From NCBI RefSeq assembly GCF_000024925.1, contig NC_013521.1, positions 496,001-560,000 of the forward strand: DNA of 64,000 bases. Direction: 5' to 3'. Positions 9,990-17,955 of this stretch are shown here, piece after piece. The stretch is from Sanguibacter keddieii DSM 10542. Lineage in GTDB: Bacteria; Actinomycetota; Actinomycetes; Actinomycetales; Cellulomonadaceae. A model generated the notes under the pieces. It was not told the DNA's origin. It did no database searches and worked only from the letters and a program-made list of their open reading frames with translations. Numbering within the stretch: position 1 is the stretch's first letter; each line of letters opens with the position of its first letter. A program made the translations under genes and the position numbers.

Positions 9990-10115
9990 CTCCCCAGGCT
10001 ACGACCGCCTGCCGCCCCCGCCTCCCCAGATCCTTCGGCCCTCCGAGAACACCCCGTCCGAGCACGCACCCGTCCGAGCCCACCCCTCGGAGCGCTGACC
10101 CTGGTCCGGGCGTGA

Positions 10116-11591
10116 TCAGGGCTCGGGTGCGACGACCGTGAGCGTTGCGGTCTCGGTGACCGTGGCCCCGTGGGCGTTCGTCACCCGGGCGCGGACGAGG
10201 GTGCCGTCCTGCTCCGCGGTGACCTCGGCGAGGCTCAGGGTCGACGAGGCGACGCCCTGTGCTGCCGCCGACGGCCCGTCGGCGCTCGCGGAGGCCTCGC
10301 CGGGCACGGTCCGCGGCTGGACGGCGACGTCGGTCCACGTCGCGCCGTCGTCGGTCGAGGTCTCCCACTCCACCACGGGGGAGGGGATTCCGGTGGCCGT
10401 GGTCGTGAAGGTCGCGGCGGCGCCCGGGGCCACAGTCACGTCGGCCGGCCCCGCGGCGACCGTCGGCAGCTCGACGCGCTGGTCGGCCACGGGCCACCCG
10501 TCGACCCAGTCGAGGCGCTGGATCCCGAGCGTCGGGAAGTACGGGATCTCCTCGTTGGAGGCGTCGTAGTAGTGGAAGGCCAGGTAGTCGCCGGACACCG
10601 ACTGCCCGCCCGGACCCACCACGGCACCGTGCTCCTCGAGCAGGATCGTCCCGCCGCCGCCGTACATGTCCTGACCCTCGCGGTCGAGGTACGGGCCGGT
10701 CACGGACTCTGAGCGCCCGACGGCCACCTGGTAGGTGGAGTCGGCGCCCTGGCAGCACGCCCCGAAGGACACGAAGAGGTAGTAGTAGCCGTCGCGGTGC
10801 GTGATGTACGGGGCCTCGATCGGGTTGCCGGCGACGAACCTGTCGGCGATGTTGACGGTCTGCTCCTGCCAGCCGTCGACGGGCTTACCGCTCGGCCACT
10901 CGAGCGGCACCAGGAAGATCCCGTACCAGAACGAGCCGATGGCCATGAAGGGGTTGCCGTCCTCGTCCTCGACGATCCCGGCGTCGATCGCGTTGAACCG
11001 CGCGTCCCCCGGCAGCCCGGAGACGGGGGACTCGACGACGAGACCCTGGTCGACCCACTCGTAGTCGGGGTCGGTCGGGTCGAGCGTCACGTTGGTGGCG
11101 AGCGCGGTGAGGGAGTCGTCGGTGCCGAACCGCGACGCCGAGTAGTAGAGGTAGTAAGTGCCGTCGTGCTCGTAGACCTCGGGGGCCCAGAGGTTGTCGG
11201 GCAGCGCCCCGTCGGAGAAGTGGTCGTCGATCCACGCCGGGATCTCGTCCCAGACGGTGCCCGCGTACTCCCAGGTGGTGCCGTCGTCGTGGGAGGTGGC
11301 GATCTGGATGGTGCCGCCGTTCTCCCGGTTGACCCGCCCGGTCGAGAACGCGTACCAGGTGCCGTCGTCGTCGATCACGAGGGCGGGGTCGTGGATGGGC
11401 GAGGTCTCGCCGACGAGCGTCTTGCCGCCGACGGGGTCCCCAGCCGGCGCGGCAGCCACGGCAGCGACGGCCGTCGAGTCGCCTGTGGCGGGAGCGGGCG
11501 GGGGAGCGGGTGCGGGTGCCGCTGCGGTCACGAGCGCGAGGGCCGCTGCGGCGAGCAGGGCTGCGGCTCGGGTGCTGAGGGGTCGTTCCAC
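10116..11591 (-). CDS. Secreted GH43-type arabinan-degrading enzyme with C-terminal Ig-like domain
   Basis: Signal peptide (RAAALLAAAALALVTAAAPA), then a five-bladed propeller typical of glycoside hydrolase family 43 endo-arabinanases. The base is likely the Asp in SPIHDPALV; the pKa-modulating Asp is in NAIDAGIV and the acid Glu in IEAPYI. The last ~115 residues form an Ig-like beta-sandwich (GPADVTVAPGAAATFTTTATG onwards). It would cut arabinan or arabinoxylan side chains outside the cell; the exact substrate cannot be fixed by eye. It is a single gene with its own promoter and a 30-bp palindromic operator, so sugar-responsive repression is likely. No sugar transporter is adjacent. Confidence 0.88.
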   Translation of the reverse strand: MERPLSTRAAALLAAAALALVTAAAPAPAPPPAPATGDSTAVAAVAAAPAGDPVGGKTLVGETSPIHDPALVIDDDGTWYAFSTGRVNRENGGTIQIATSHDDGTTWEYAGTVWDEIPAWIDDHFSDGALPDNLWAPEVYEHDGTYYLYYSASRFGTDDSLTALATNVTLDPTDPDYEWVDQGLVVESPVSGLPGDARFNAIDAGIVEDEDGNPFMAIGSFWYGIFLVPLEWPSGKPVDGWQEQTVNIADRFVAGNPIEAPYITHRDGYYYLFVSFGACCQGADSTYQVAVGRSESVTGPYLDREGQDMYGGGGTILLEEHGAVVGPGGQSVSGDYLAFHYYDASNEEIPYFPTLGIQRLDWVDGWPVADQRVELPTVAAGPADVTVAPGAAATFTTTATGIPSPVVEWETSTDDGATWTDVAVQPRTVPGEASASADGPSAAAQGVASSTLSLAEVTAEQDGTLVRARVTNAHGATVTETATLTVVAPEP

Positions 11592-11636
11592 GGGGTGTCC
11601 GTCCTCTCGGTGCGGTCGTCGTCGACCGCTCGTGGT

Positions 11637-11700
11637 CCGACGTTCTACATCGATGTAGGACGTCGGTCTCGAACGTATCTGCCTCCCGGTGCGGGGTCAA
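11637..11700 (-). promoter_or_regulatory. Promoter and palindromic operator of the GH43 gene
   Basis: On the minus strand, -35 TTGACC (11700-11695), a 17-bp spacer and -10 TACGTT (11677-11672) predict a start near 11665. Bases 11637-11666 form a 30-bp palindrome with one mismatched pair; its core is CTACATCGATGTAG. The central CG is typical of LacI-family operators. Lying on and just after the start site, it would repress by blocking initiation. Confidence 0.8.
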
Positions 11701-11804
11701 GGTCCTGGCCCGCCCGTCGCCGGCGACCAGGCGACGCCCTCTCGGCTGCCGCGGATCGGCGCCGATTTAGCCATCCGGCGATCTCCAGGTAGTCTTCTCG
11801 GCGA

Positions 11805-11894
11805 GGTAGCGTGTCCGAGCGGCCTAAGGAGCACGCCTCGAAAGCGTGTGTGGGTGAAAGTCCACCGTGAGTTCGAATCTCACCGCTACCGCCA
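11805..11894 (+). tRNA. tRNA-Ser (anticodon CGA)
   Basis: Acceptor arms GGTAGCG (11805-11811) and CGCTACC (11884-11890) pair. The anticodon loop CTCGAAA gives CGA, reading UCG. There is a long variable arm (class II) and GTTCGAATC in the T arm. The 3' CCA is encoded (11892-11894). A TAGTCT -10 box lies at 11790-11795 with TTTAGC 18 bp upstream. Confidence 0.97.
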
Positions 11895-11898
11895 CCGT

Positions 11899-11944
11899 GA
11901 GAGCGGCTGCACCCGTCGAGAGATCGACAGGAGCAGCCGCTCTC
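11899..11944 (+). terminator. Terminator of tRNA-Ser(CGA)
   Basis: GAGAGCGGCTGC (11899-11910) pairs with its complement (11933-11944), and a CTGTTT stretch follows. The rest of 11945-12202 holds the leader of the next gene, with a possible TAGTGT -10 at 12048-12053, and no other gene. Confidence 0.8.
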
Positions 11945-12202
11945 GCTGTTTCTCTGGGTGCCGGATCCCCGCAGGGGACCTCTCCCCACCCCCGGGCGAG
12001 GGCACTTCTGCCCATCCGGAACCGCTCGCGGACGCGCCTCCCGCGGCTAGTGTGAGGTCATCCCACCAGGAGACGGCCAAGACCAGCAGCAGTGCCGGCA
12101 CTCGTGCACGAGCACCGCAGTCGGCGTCGTCTCCGGCCCCTCCGCCGCAGAGGCAGGGCCGGGCCCCGGTGAGGATCCTCAGCTCTCGACGAAGGAGAAC
12201 AC

Positions 12203-13075
12203 ATGCGTATCGCACGCGGAATCGCCGTCCTGTCCGTCGCCTCGGTCGGCGTCTTCGGCCTCACGGCCTGCTCGGACGACTCGGACAGCACCAAGGACAC
12301 CTCGACGGCCGCCTTCGGCACCGGAGGCGACAGCACCGACGCGACCGACACCGCGGACGACGCAGCCTCGGACGACGCAGCCTCGGAGGACACCTCGTCC
12401 GACGACGCCGCCTCCGGCGCCGGCGACCTCACCACCGAGAACTTCGCGGAGCGCCTCACGGCCGCGACCCTCGAGGCCGGCTCGTACAGCCTCGACATGA
12501 CCACCGAGGCCGCCGGCACCGAGGCGACCATCTCGGCGAACGTCGAGCTCACCGACAGCACCACCAACATGGCGATGACCATGGACCAGGCGGGCATGGA
12601 GATGGAGATCCGCATCGTCGACGCCATCTTCTACCTCAACCTGGGTGACCTCAGCGGTGGCAAGTTCGTCAAGGTCGACCCGGCCGACGAGACCAACCCG
12701 CTGGCCGGCCAGTTCGACGGCATCGAGGAGCAGCTCGACCCGACCGCCAGCCTCGAGGGCTTCGAGGGTGCGTTCACCAAGGTCGAGAAGGTCGGCGAGC
12801 CCGTCGACGTCGACGGCGTCCAGGCCCAGCAGTACACCGTCGTCATCGACACCACCAAGGTGACCGGCGAGCTCCAGGAGCAGGCCGAGGCTGCCGGCTC
12901 GGCGCTCCCGCCCGAGCTCACCTACGAGTACTGGGTCGACGACCAGGACCGCATGGTCCGCACCACCAGCGAGGTCGCCGGCGCCACGGTCGACATGACC
13001 TTCTCCGGCTGGGGCGAGGACTTCGGCATCGTGGCCCCGTCCGAGGACGAGATCTCGACCGAGCCGCTCTTCTGA
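12203..13075 (+). CDS. LppX/LprG-like lipoprotein
   Basis: Exported lipoprotein of 290 residues. The lipobox LTAC puts the lipidated Cys near residue 23. An acidic Ser/Thr/Asp linker (to about 75) follows, then a domain resembling the mycobacterial LppX_LprAFG fold: repeated beta-strand patterns such as GSYSLDMTTEAAGTEATISA, and a terminal YEYWVDDQDRMVRTTSEV. Relatives carry lipids across the cell wall; the role here is inferred only from the fold. It starts after GAAGGAG 8 nt before ATG. The probable 5' UTR is about 140 nt. Confidence 0.8.
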   Translation: MRIARGIAVLSVASVGVFGLTACSDDSDSTKDTSTAAFGTGGDSTDATDTADDAASDDAASEDTSSDDAASGAGDLTTENFAERLTAATLEAGSYSLDMTTEAAGTEATISANVELTDSTTNMAMTMDQAGMEMEIRIVDAIFYLNLGDLSGGKFVKVDPADETNPLAGQFDGIEEQLDPTASLEGFEGAFTKVEKVGEPVDVDGVQAQQYTVVIDTTKVTGELQEQAEAAGSALPPELTYEYWVDDQDRMVRTTSEVAGATVDMTFSGWGEDFGIVAPSEDEISTEPLF

Positions 13076-13099
13076 CGCTCAGCGCACCCTGCACCGCCG

Positions 13100-13139
13100 C
13101 GCCCTCGCCACCTGCTCCTCAGAGCGGGCGGCGAGGGCG
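13100..13139 (+). terminator. Terminator after the lipoprotein gene
   Basis: CGCCCTCGCC (13100-13109) pairs with GGCGAGGGCG (13130-13139), with a 20-nt loop, 24 bp past the stop codon. Confidence 0.75.
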
Positions 13140-13156
13140 TCGTCGTCCGCAGGAGT

Positions 13157-13216
13157 GCCGTCGCGGTCGCGCGGACGCCGTCACCGTCGCGCGGGCGCCG
13201 TCGCGGTCGTGCGACC
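13157..13216. repeat. Three tandem 20-nt direct repeats
   Basis: Units at 13157-13176, 13177-13196 and 13197-13216 all begin GCCGTC, read GCCGTCgCggTCGcGCGgaC with a few changes, and are head-to-tail without spacers. They end 26 bp before the next start codon. This could be a replication-slippage array or a repeated protein-binding site. Confidence 0.8.
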
Positions 13217-13242
13217 GGTGGCCCGTGTGTGAGACTCGTGGC

Positions 13243-14496
13243 ATGCACGACCTGACGTCCGGAACAGACCAGCTTGCCCTCATCCCGCTCTTCGTCGCGA
13301 TCGAGCCGCGCGACCCCCGCGGCGAGGCGGACCTCCCGATCGAGGCGATCGAGCACGTGCCCGCCGCGACCGTCGCCGAGGTCGCCGACGTCCTCGGCCA
13401 GCTCGGGATCCCCGCCGACCTCATGGACGGCGCCGTGCTCGGCGCACCCGGCTGGGTGGTCGCGCGCACCGTCGGCTGGAGCGACGGCCGCCTCGTCCGC
13501 TGGGCACCCGACGAGAACCCCGTCGACGGCCCGTACCCCACGCTGTCGAGCGACGACGTCGCCGCGTACCTGGCCCGCGCGCTCGACGTCGCGTGCCGGA
13601 TCTCCTCCGACCTCGAGATCCCCGGCGAGACGCCAGGTGACGACGCCGTCGGGCTGGTCATCGAGGCACGCGCCGGAGCCGTCGTGGGACGCATCCGCTC
13701 GACCGACGTCCCGCGCCTGGCCTACCTCACCGGCTCCGACCTCTGGTTCACCCAGGTGGACGGGGTCTCCGTGATCGCCGGGGTCGAGCCGACCACGGAC
13801 CTCGAGGCCGTCGTCACCAGCCCCACCAGCAGCCCGACCATCGGCCTCGAGCGCAACGGGCCCTGGCGTCGCATGGGCCTGGTCCAGTCCGGCCGCATGA
13901 TCACCGCGCACGAGTGGGGACCGCGCTGGTTCCGGATCGACCCGTCAGAAGGGCACGACCCGTCCTCGGACGTCCTGCAGCTCGTCGACGAGTACTTCGA
14001 GGTGCCGACGGCCGACGCCGACGAGATCGTCCAGCAGTTCGACCTCAGCCCCGTCCAGGCCGTCCACCTCGCGGCGCTGCTCGACGACGCGGACTCCGAC
14101 GACCCCTTCACCGAGCTCATGCGCCTGCTCGGCCTGCCCGTCGAGGCAGCGGAGGTCGCCGAGGGGTGGCTGCCGCCCGCAGACCTCCCCGACGTGCGCC
14201 GCGTCGCCGCCCAGCCCCTCGTCCGAGCCCTGTGGTCGTCGGTCACCACGGTGCCGACCGAGCCCGGCCGCATGAACGACCTGCAGCGGCTGTGGATCGA
14301 GCGACCCACCGCCTACTGGGTGCTGGCCGGCGCCGAGGTCGTGCTCTGCGCGGCAGGCGCGGCCGTCGCCCTGCGCCGGCCCGCGGCCGAGACCTCCCGC
14401 GGACGCCGCGTGCTCGGGCGGACCCTGGCGGTCCTCGCCGTCCTCAACGCGGCCGACCTCGCCCTGCCCCGCCGGCTGCGCGGCCTCGGGCGCTGA
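13243..14496 (+). CDS. Hypothetical protein with two C-terminal membrane segments
   Basis: I do not recognise the family. The 417-residue product is mainly soluble, acidic sequence (to about 355), followed by two hydrophobic stretches near the C-terminus (WVLAGAEVVLCAAGAAVAL and RTLAVLAVLNAADLAL) separated by a basic loop. No catalytic motif is apparent. ATG at 13243 is preferred; a weak -10-like GAGACT ends 6 nt before it, again the leaderless spacing, and an upstream in-frame start would overlap that box. It is preceded by the three 20-nt repeats. Confidence 0.7.
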   Translation: MHDLTSGTDQLALIPLFVAIEPRDPRGEADLPIEAIEHVPAATVAEVADVLGQLGIPADLMDGAVLGAPGWVVARTVGWSDGRLVRWAPDENPVDGPYPTLSSDDVAAYLARALDVACRISSDLEIPGETPGDDAVGLVIEARAGAVVGRIRSTDVPRLAYLTGSDLWFTQVDGVSVIAGVEPTTDLEAVVTSPTSSPTIGLERNGPWRRMGLVQSGRMITAHEWGPRWFRIDPSEGHDPSSDVLQLVDEYFEVPTADADEIVQQFDLSPVQAVHLAALLDDADSDDPFTELMRLLGLPVEAAEVAEGWLPPADLPDVRRVAAQPLVRALWSSVTTVPTEPGRMNDLQRLWIERPTAYWVLAGAEVVLCAAGAAVALRRPAAETSRGRRVLGRTLAVLAVLNAADLALPRRLRGLGR

Positions 14497-14567
14497 CCCG
14501 GCCCGGTCGGGCCTGGTCAGGGGCTGACGCCCGGCGTCGTCGCGGGCGCCCGCATAGGCTGGACCGC

Positions 14568-15488
14568 ATGGACCTCCGCATCTTCACCGAACCCCAGCAG
14601 GGCGCGACCTACGACGACATCCTCGCGGTGGCCCAGGCCACCGAGGAGCTCGGCTACGACGCGTTCTTCCGCTCCGACCACTTCCTCGCGATGGGCGGCG
14701 ACGGCCTGCCCGGCCCCACGGACGCCTGGCTCACGCTCGCCGCGCTCGCCCGCGAGACGAGCCGCATCAAGCTCGGCACACTCGTGACCTCGGCGACCTT
14801 CCGCCACCCCGGGCTCCTCGCGGTCCAGGTGGCGCAGGTCGACCAGATGAGCGGCGGCCGCGTCGAGCTCGGCCTGGGCACCGGCTGGTTCGCCGAGGAG
14901 CACACCGCCTACGGCGTGCCCTTCCCGGCCAAGCGCTTCGGCATCCTCGAGGAGCAGCTCGAGATCATCACCGGCCTGTGGTCGACGCCCGTCGGCGAGA
15001 AGTACTCCTTCGACGGCACGCACTACACGCTCGTCGACTCGCCCGCGCTGCCCAAGCCGGTGCAGAGCCCCGTCCCCGTGATCGTCGGCGGCAACGGGCC
15101 CAAGCGCACCCCGGCCCTGGCCGCGCGGTTCGGCACCGAGTTCAACGCCGCCTTCCCGGAGATCGACGACATCCCGCAGATGTTCGCCCGCGTCCGTGCG
15201 GCGTGCGAGGAGGCCGGGCGACCGGCCGACGACCTCGCCTACTCGGCGGCGCTCGTCATGTGCGTCGGCGCCGACGAGGCCGAGTTCTCCCGCCGGGCAG
15301 CAGCCATCGGCCGCGAGCCCGCCGAGCTCCGCGAGCACGGTGTCGCCGGGACCGTGAGCGAGGCCGTCGACCGCCTCGGGCTCCTCGCCGAGCACGGTGC
15401 GACGCGCGTGTACCTCCAGGCCCTCGACATGAGCGACCTCGACCACCTCGACCTCGTCGCCCGCGAGGTCGCCACGCAGCTCGGCTGA
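14568..15488 (+). CDS. LLM-class (F420-dependent type) oxidoreductase
   Basis: A 306-residue TIM-barrel enzyme of the luciferase-like monooxygenase class, probably using coenzyme F420. Signature segments are MDLRIFTEPQQG, AFFRSDHFLAMG, RIKLGTLVTSATFRHPG, MSGGRVELGLGTGWFAEEH and PVPVIVGGNGPKRT. The substrate is unknown. TAGGCT (14555-14560) ends 7 nt before the ATG, so the mRNA is probably leaderless. A perfect 30-nt palindrome follows the stop. Confidence 0.9.
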   Translation: MDLRIFTEPQQGATYDDILAVAQATEELGYDAFFRSDHFLAMGGDGLPGPTDAWLTLAALARETSRIKLGTLVTSATFRHPGLLAVQVAQVDQMSGGRVELGLGTGWFAEEHTAYGVPFPAKRFGILEEQLEIITGLWSTPVGEKYSFDGTHYTLVDSPALPKPVQSPVPVIVGGNGPKRTPALAARFGTEFNAAFPEIDDIPQMFARVRAACEEAGRPADDLAYSAALVMCVGADEAEFSRRAAAIGREPAELREHGVAGTVSEAVDRLGLLAEHGATRVYLQALDMSDLDHLDLVAREVATQLG

Positions 15489-15501
15489 GGCCGGCTGCGG
15501 C

Positions 15502-15531
15502 CTGCGGGGGCGGCACGTGCCGCCCCCGCAG
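15502..15531 (+). terminator. Terminator after the LLM gene
   Basis: CTGCGGGGGCGGCAC (15502-15516) is followed immediately by its exact complement (15517-15531), a 30-nt perfect palindrome. Confidence 0.8.
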
Positions 15532-15633
15532 CTGACGGCGACCAGCCTCGTGGGAGGTCCCCCGTAGACTCGGTCGGCGCGGACCGCCAGAGCGGCGGCC
15601 CGTCCGTCTGCCGAGAAGGAGCACCGCGAGCCC

Positions 15634-16746
15634 ATGGTCAACGTCCTGCTGGCCGGAGGGATCGCCACGGCAGTGTCGCTCCTGTGCACCCCCGCCTTCA
15701 TCAGGTTCTTGGTCCGGCGCAGGTACGGCCAGTTCGTCCGTGACGACCTGACCCACCACCACGTCAAGCGGGGCAAGCCCACCATGGGTGGTGCGGTGAT
15801 CATCGCCGCCGCGGTCGTCGGGTACCTCGCCTCGCACGCGATCCTGCTGCCGCTGCACGGCTCCGACCTCATCAGGGTGGCCCCGAGCCGCATCTCGCTC
15901 AGCGCGCTCCTCGTCCTGTTCCTGCTCGTCGGCCTCGGCGTCGTCGGCTTCCTGGACGACTTCACCAAGATCCGCAGAGAACGCAGCCTCGGGCTCACCT
16001 CCCGGCAGAAGCTCGTGGGCCAGTCGCTGGTCACGGTCCTGTTCGCCCTGGGAGCCCTGCTGCTCAAGGACTCGAACGGCCAGTCCCCAGCCTCCACGGC
16101 GATCTCCGTCGTCAGGGACACGAGCCTCGACCTGGCGTTCGCAGGTCCGGCGGTGGGCGCCGTGCTCTTCCTCCTGTGGGCCAACATCCTCATCACCGGC
16201 GCCTCGAACGGCGTCAACATCACCGACGGCCTGGACGGTCTTGCCACCGGGGCATCGGTCATGGTCTTCGGCGCGTACACGATGATCAGCATCTGGCAGT
16301 ACAACCAGAGCTGCCAGACGGTCCCCGGCCCCAACTGCTACGCCGTCACCGACGCGCTCGACCTCGCGGTGGTGTCCTGCGCGATCGCCGGTGCGTGCCT
16401 CGGGTTCCTGTGGTGGAACGCCTCGCCGGCCCAGATCATCATGGGCGACACCGGGTCGCTGTCCCTCGGTGCGGCTCTCGCGGGCCTGGCCATCCTCACC
16501 CAGACCCAGCTGCTGCTCGTGGTGCTCGGCGGGCTCTTCGTGATCGTCACGCTGTCGGTCATCATCCAGGTCGCGAGCTTCAAGCTGACGGGGCGCCGGG
16601 TGTTCCGCATGGCCCCGCTGCACCACCACTTCGAGCTCATCGGCTGGTCCGAGGTGACGATCGTCGCCCGGTTCTGGATCGTCTCGGCGGTCTGCGTCAT
16701 CGCAGGGCTGGCGCTGTTCTACGGCGAGTGGGTCGTGACGGGCTGA
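15634..16746 (+). CDS. MraY-type phospho-N-acetylmuramoyl-pentapeptide transferase, outside a dcw cluster
   Basis: Integral membrane enzyme that attaches phospho-MurNAc-pentapeptide to undecaprenyl phosphate (lipid I). The 370-residue protein has about ten membrane helices and all the active-site motifs: HHHVKRGKPTMGG, FLDDFTKI (paired Asp), NGVNITDGLDGLA, IMGDTGSLSLG and PLHHHFELIGWSE. It is not flanked by murE, murF, murD or ftsW, so it is either a second copy or a relocated one. TAGACT (15565-15570) is a likely -10. AAGGAG lies 13 nt before the ATG, rather far. Confidence 0.88.
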   Translation: MVNVLLAGGIATAVSLLCTPAFIRFLVRRRYGQFVRDDLTHHHVKRGKPTMGGAVIIAAAVVGYLASHAILLPLHGSDLIRVAPSRISLSALLVLFLLVGLGVVGFLDDFTKIRRERSLGLTSRQKLVGQSLVTVLFALGALLLKDSNGQSPASTAISVVRDTSLDLAFAGPAVGAVLFLLWANILITGASNGVNITDGLDGLATGASVMVFGAYTMISIWQYNQSCQTVPGPNCYAVTDALDLAVVSCAIAGACLGFLWWNASPAQIIMGDTGSLSLGAALAGLAILTQTQLLLVVLGGLFVIVTLSVIIQVASFKLTGRRVFRMAPLHHHFELIGWSEVTIVARFWIVSAVCVIAGLALFYGEWVVTG

Positions 16747-16777
16747 GACGCGCGCCCGTCTGCCCCGGCAGCTCCTT

Positions 16778-16808
16778 CGCCCCGTCGTCCGGCCCGGACG
16801 GCGGGGCG
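16778..16808 (+). terminator. Terminator after the mraY-like gene
   Basis: A 13-bp GC-rich stem (16778-16790 with 16796-16808, one G-T pair) closes a 5-nt loop and is followed by TCGTCGTC. Confidence 0.7.
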
Positions 16809-16889
16809 TCGTCGTCCCCGCTCGCTGCCGCTCGAGGAGCGTGCGGTGACGACATCCTCCGGTACGTGCTCTTTGTCGGCGTTCGGCAG

Positions 16890-16908
16890 TTAGGCTAGCC
16901 TGACCTAA
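16890..16908 (+). promoter_or_regulatory. IdeR/DtxR-type iron box
   Basis: The 19 bp TTAGGCTAGCCTGACCTAA match the DtxR/IdeR consensus TTAGGTTAGSCTAACCTAA except for one symmetric pair of changes. It ends 24 bp before the siderophore-binding protein and includes TAGGCT as a candidate -10, so iron-loaded repressor would block transcription of the whole import operon. Confidence 0.9.
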
Positions 16909-16932
16909 CCAACCTACCCGAGGAGCCTCACC

Positions 16933-17937
16933 ATGTCACTGCGCCTGCGCGCACGCACCGCGACCGCCGTCCTCACGGCGGTCCCGCTCGCCCTCGTCCT
17001 CGCTGCCTGCGGCGCGGACACCGAGTCGCAGGCCGGTGAGACGACCGGCGGAGGTGAACCGCGGACCGTGACCATCGAGGACAACCACGGGAGCGTCGAG
17101 GTCCCCGTCGACCCGGCACGCGTCGTCGCGCTCGACAACCACGTCTTCGAGACGCTCTCCGCCTGGGACGTGCCGCTGGCCGCGGCACCGAAGGGCATCA
17201 TGGGCGACGGCCTCTGGCCCGAGTACACCGACGACGACGCCGTGCTCGACGTCGGCATGCACCGCGAGCCGAACCTCGAGTCGATCGTCGCGGCCGAGCC
17301 CGACCTCATCATCGGCGGGTACCGGTTCTCCGACAGCTATGACGACATCAAGGCGCAGAACCCGGACGCGGTGGTCATCGAGATCGCACCCCGCGAGGGG
17401 GAGGACCAGGCCGCCGAGCTCGCCCGCCAGACCGAGATCCTCGGCGAGATCTTCGACCGCCAGGACGAGGCCGCCGCCATCGTCGCGGACTACGACGCCG
17501 CGGTCGACGCCGCGCGCACCGCCTACGACGGGCAGAGCACGGTTGTCGGGCTCATCACCTCGGGCGGCGAGATCTCGTACAGCGCGCCCGTGACCGGGCG
17601 CAGCATCGGCGTGCTGTTCCCCGCGCTCGGCCTTCAGCCCGCCATCGAGCAGGCCGCCGAGGACACCTCGCACGGCGACGACATCAGCGTCGAGGCCATC
17701 GCGTCGGCGAACCCGGACTGGATCATCGTCCTCGACCGTGACGGTGCCGGGGTCGGCGAGGGCGAGTACCGCCCCGCCAAGGAGCTCATCGAGGGTTCTG
17801 AGGCGCTCGCGTCGGTCACCGCCGTGGCCGAGCAGCAGGTCGTCTACCTCGACCCCGACTTCTACCTCACCGAGGACATCCAGGCGTACACGGCGCTGTA
17901 CGAGCAGATCGCGCAGGCCTTCGAGGCCGCGGCCTGA
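16933..17937 (+). CDS. Iron-siderophore ABC transporter, substrate-binding lipoprotein
   Basis: Captures Fe(III)-siderophore outside the membrane. Lipobox LVLAAC gives a lipidated Cys near residue 27. Two lobes typical of FepB/FatB proteins follow, with PARVVALDNHVFETL early, NLESIVAAEPDLIIGG, and a terminal DIQAYTALYEQIAQAF helix. At 334 residues it is normal. It is the first gene of a four-gene operon (binding protein, two permeases, ATPase). The ligand (catecholate, hydroxamate or other) cannot be told from sequence alone. Confidence 0.93.
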   Translation: MSLRLRARTATAVLTAVPLALVLAACGADTESQAGETTGGGEPRTVTIEDNHGSVEVPVDPARVVALDNHVFETLSAWDVPLAAAPKGIMGDGLWPEYTDDDAVLDVGMHREPNLESIVAAEPDLIIGGYRFSDSYDDIKAQNPDAVVIEIAPREGEDQAAELARQTEILGEIFDRQDEAAAIVADYDAAVDAARTAYDGQSTVVGLITSGGEISYSAPVTGRSIGVLFPALGLQPAIEQAAEDTSHGDDISVEAIASANPDWIIVLDRDGAGVGEGEYRPAKELIEGSEALASVTAVAEQQVVYLDPDFYLTEDIQAYTALYEQIAQAFEAAA

Positions 17938-17955
17938 CGGGCTGACGCTCCCCTC

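Noticed and set aside
11805-11894. tRNA-Ser as a prophage attachment site
   Set aside because: The flanks contain no integrase or duplicated tRNA end in the window; normal terminator and genes follow.
13157-13216. CRISPR-like repeats
   Set aside because: The units are contiguous with no spacers, and no cas genes are present.
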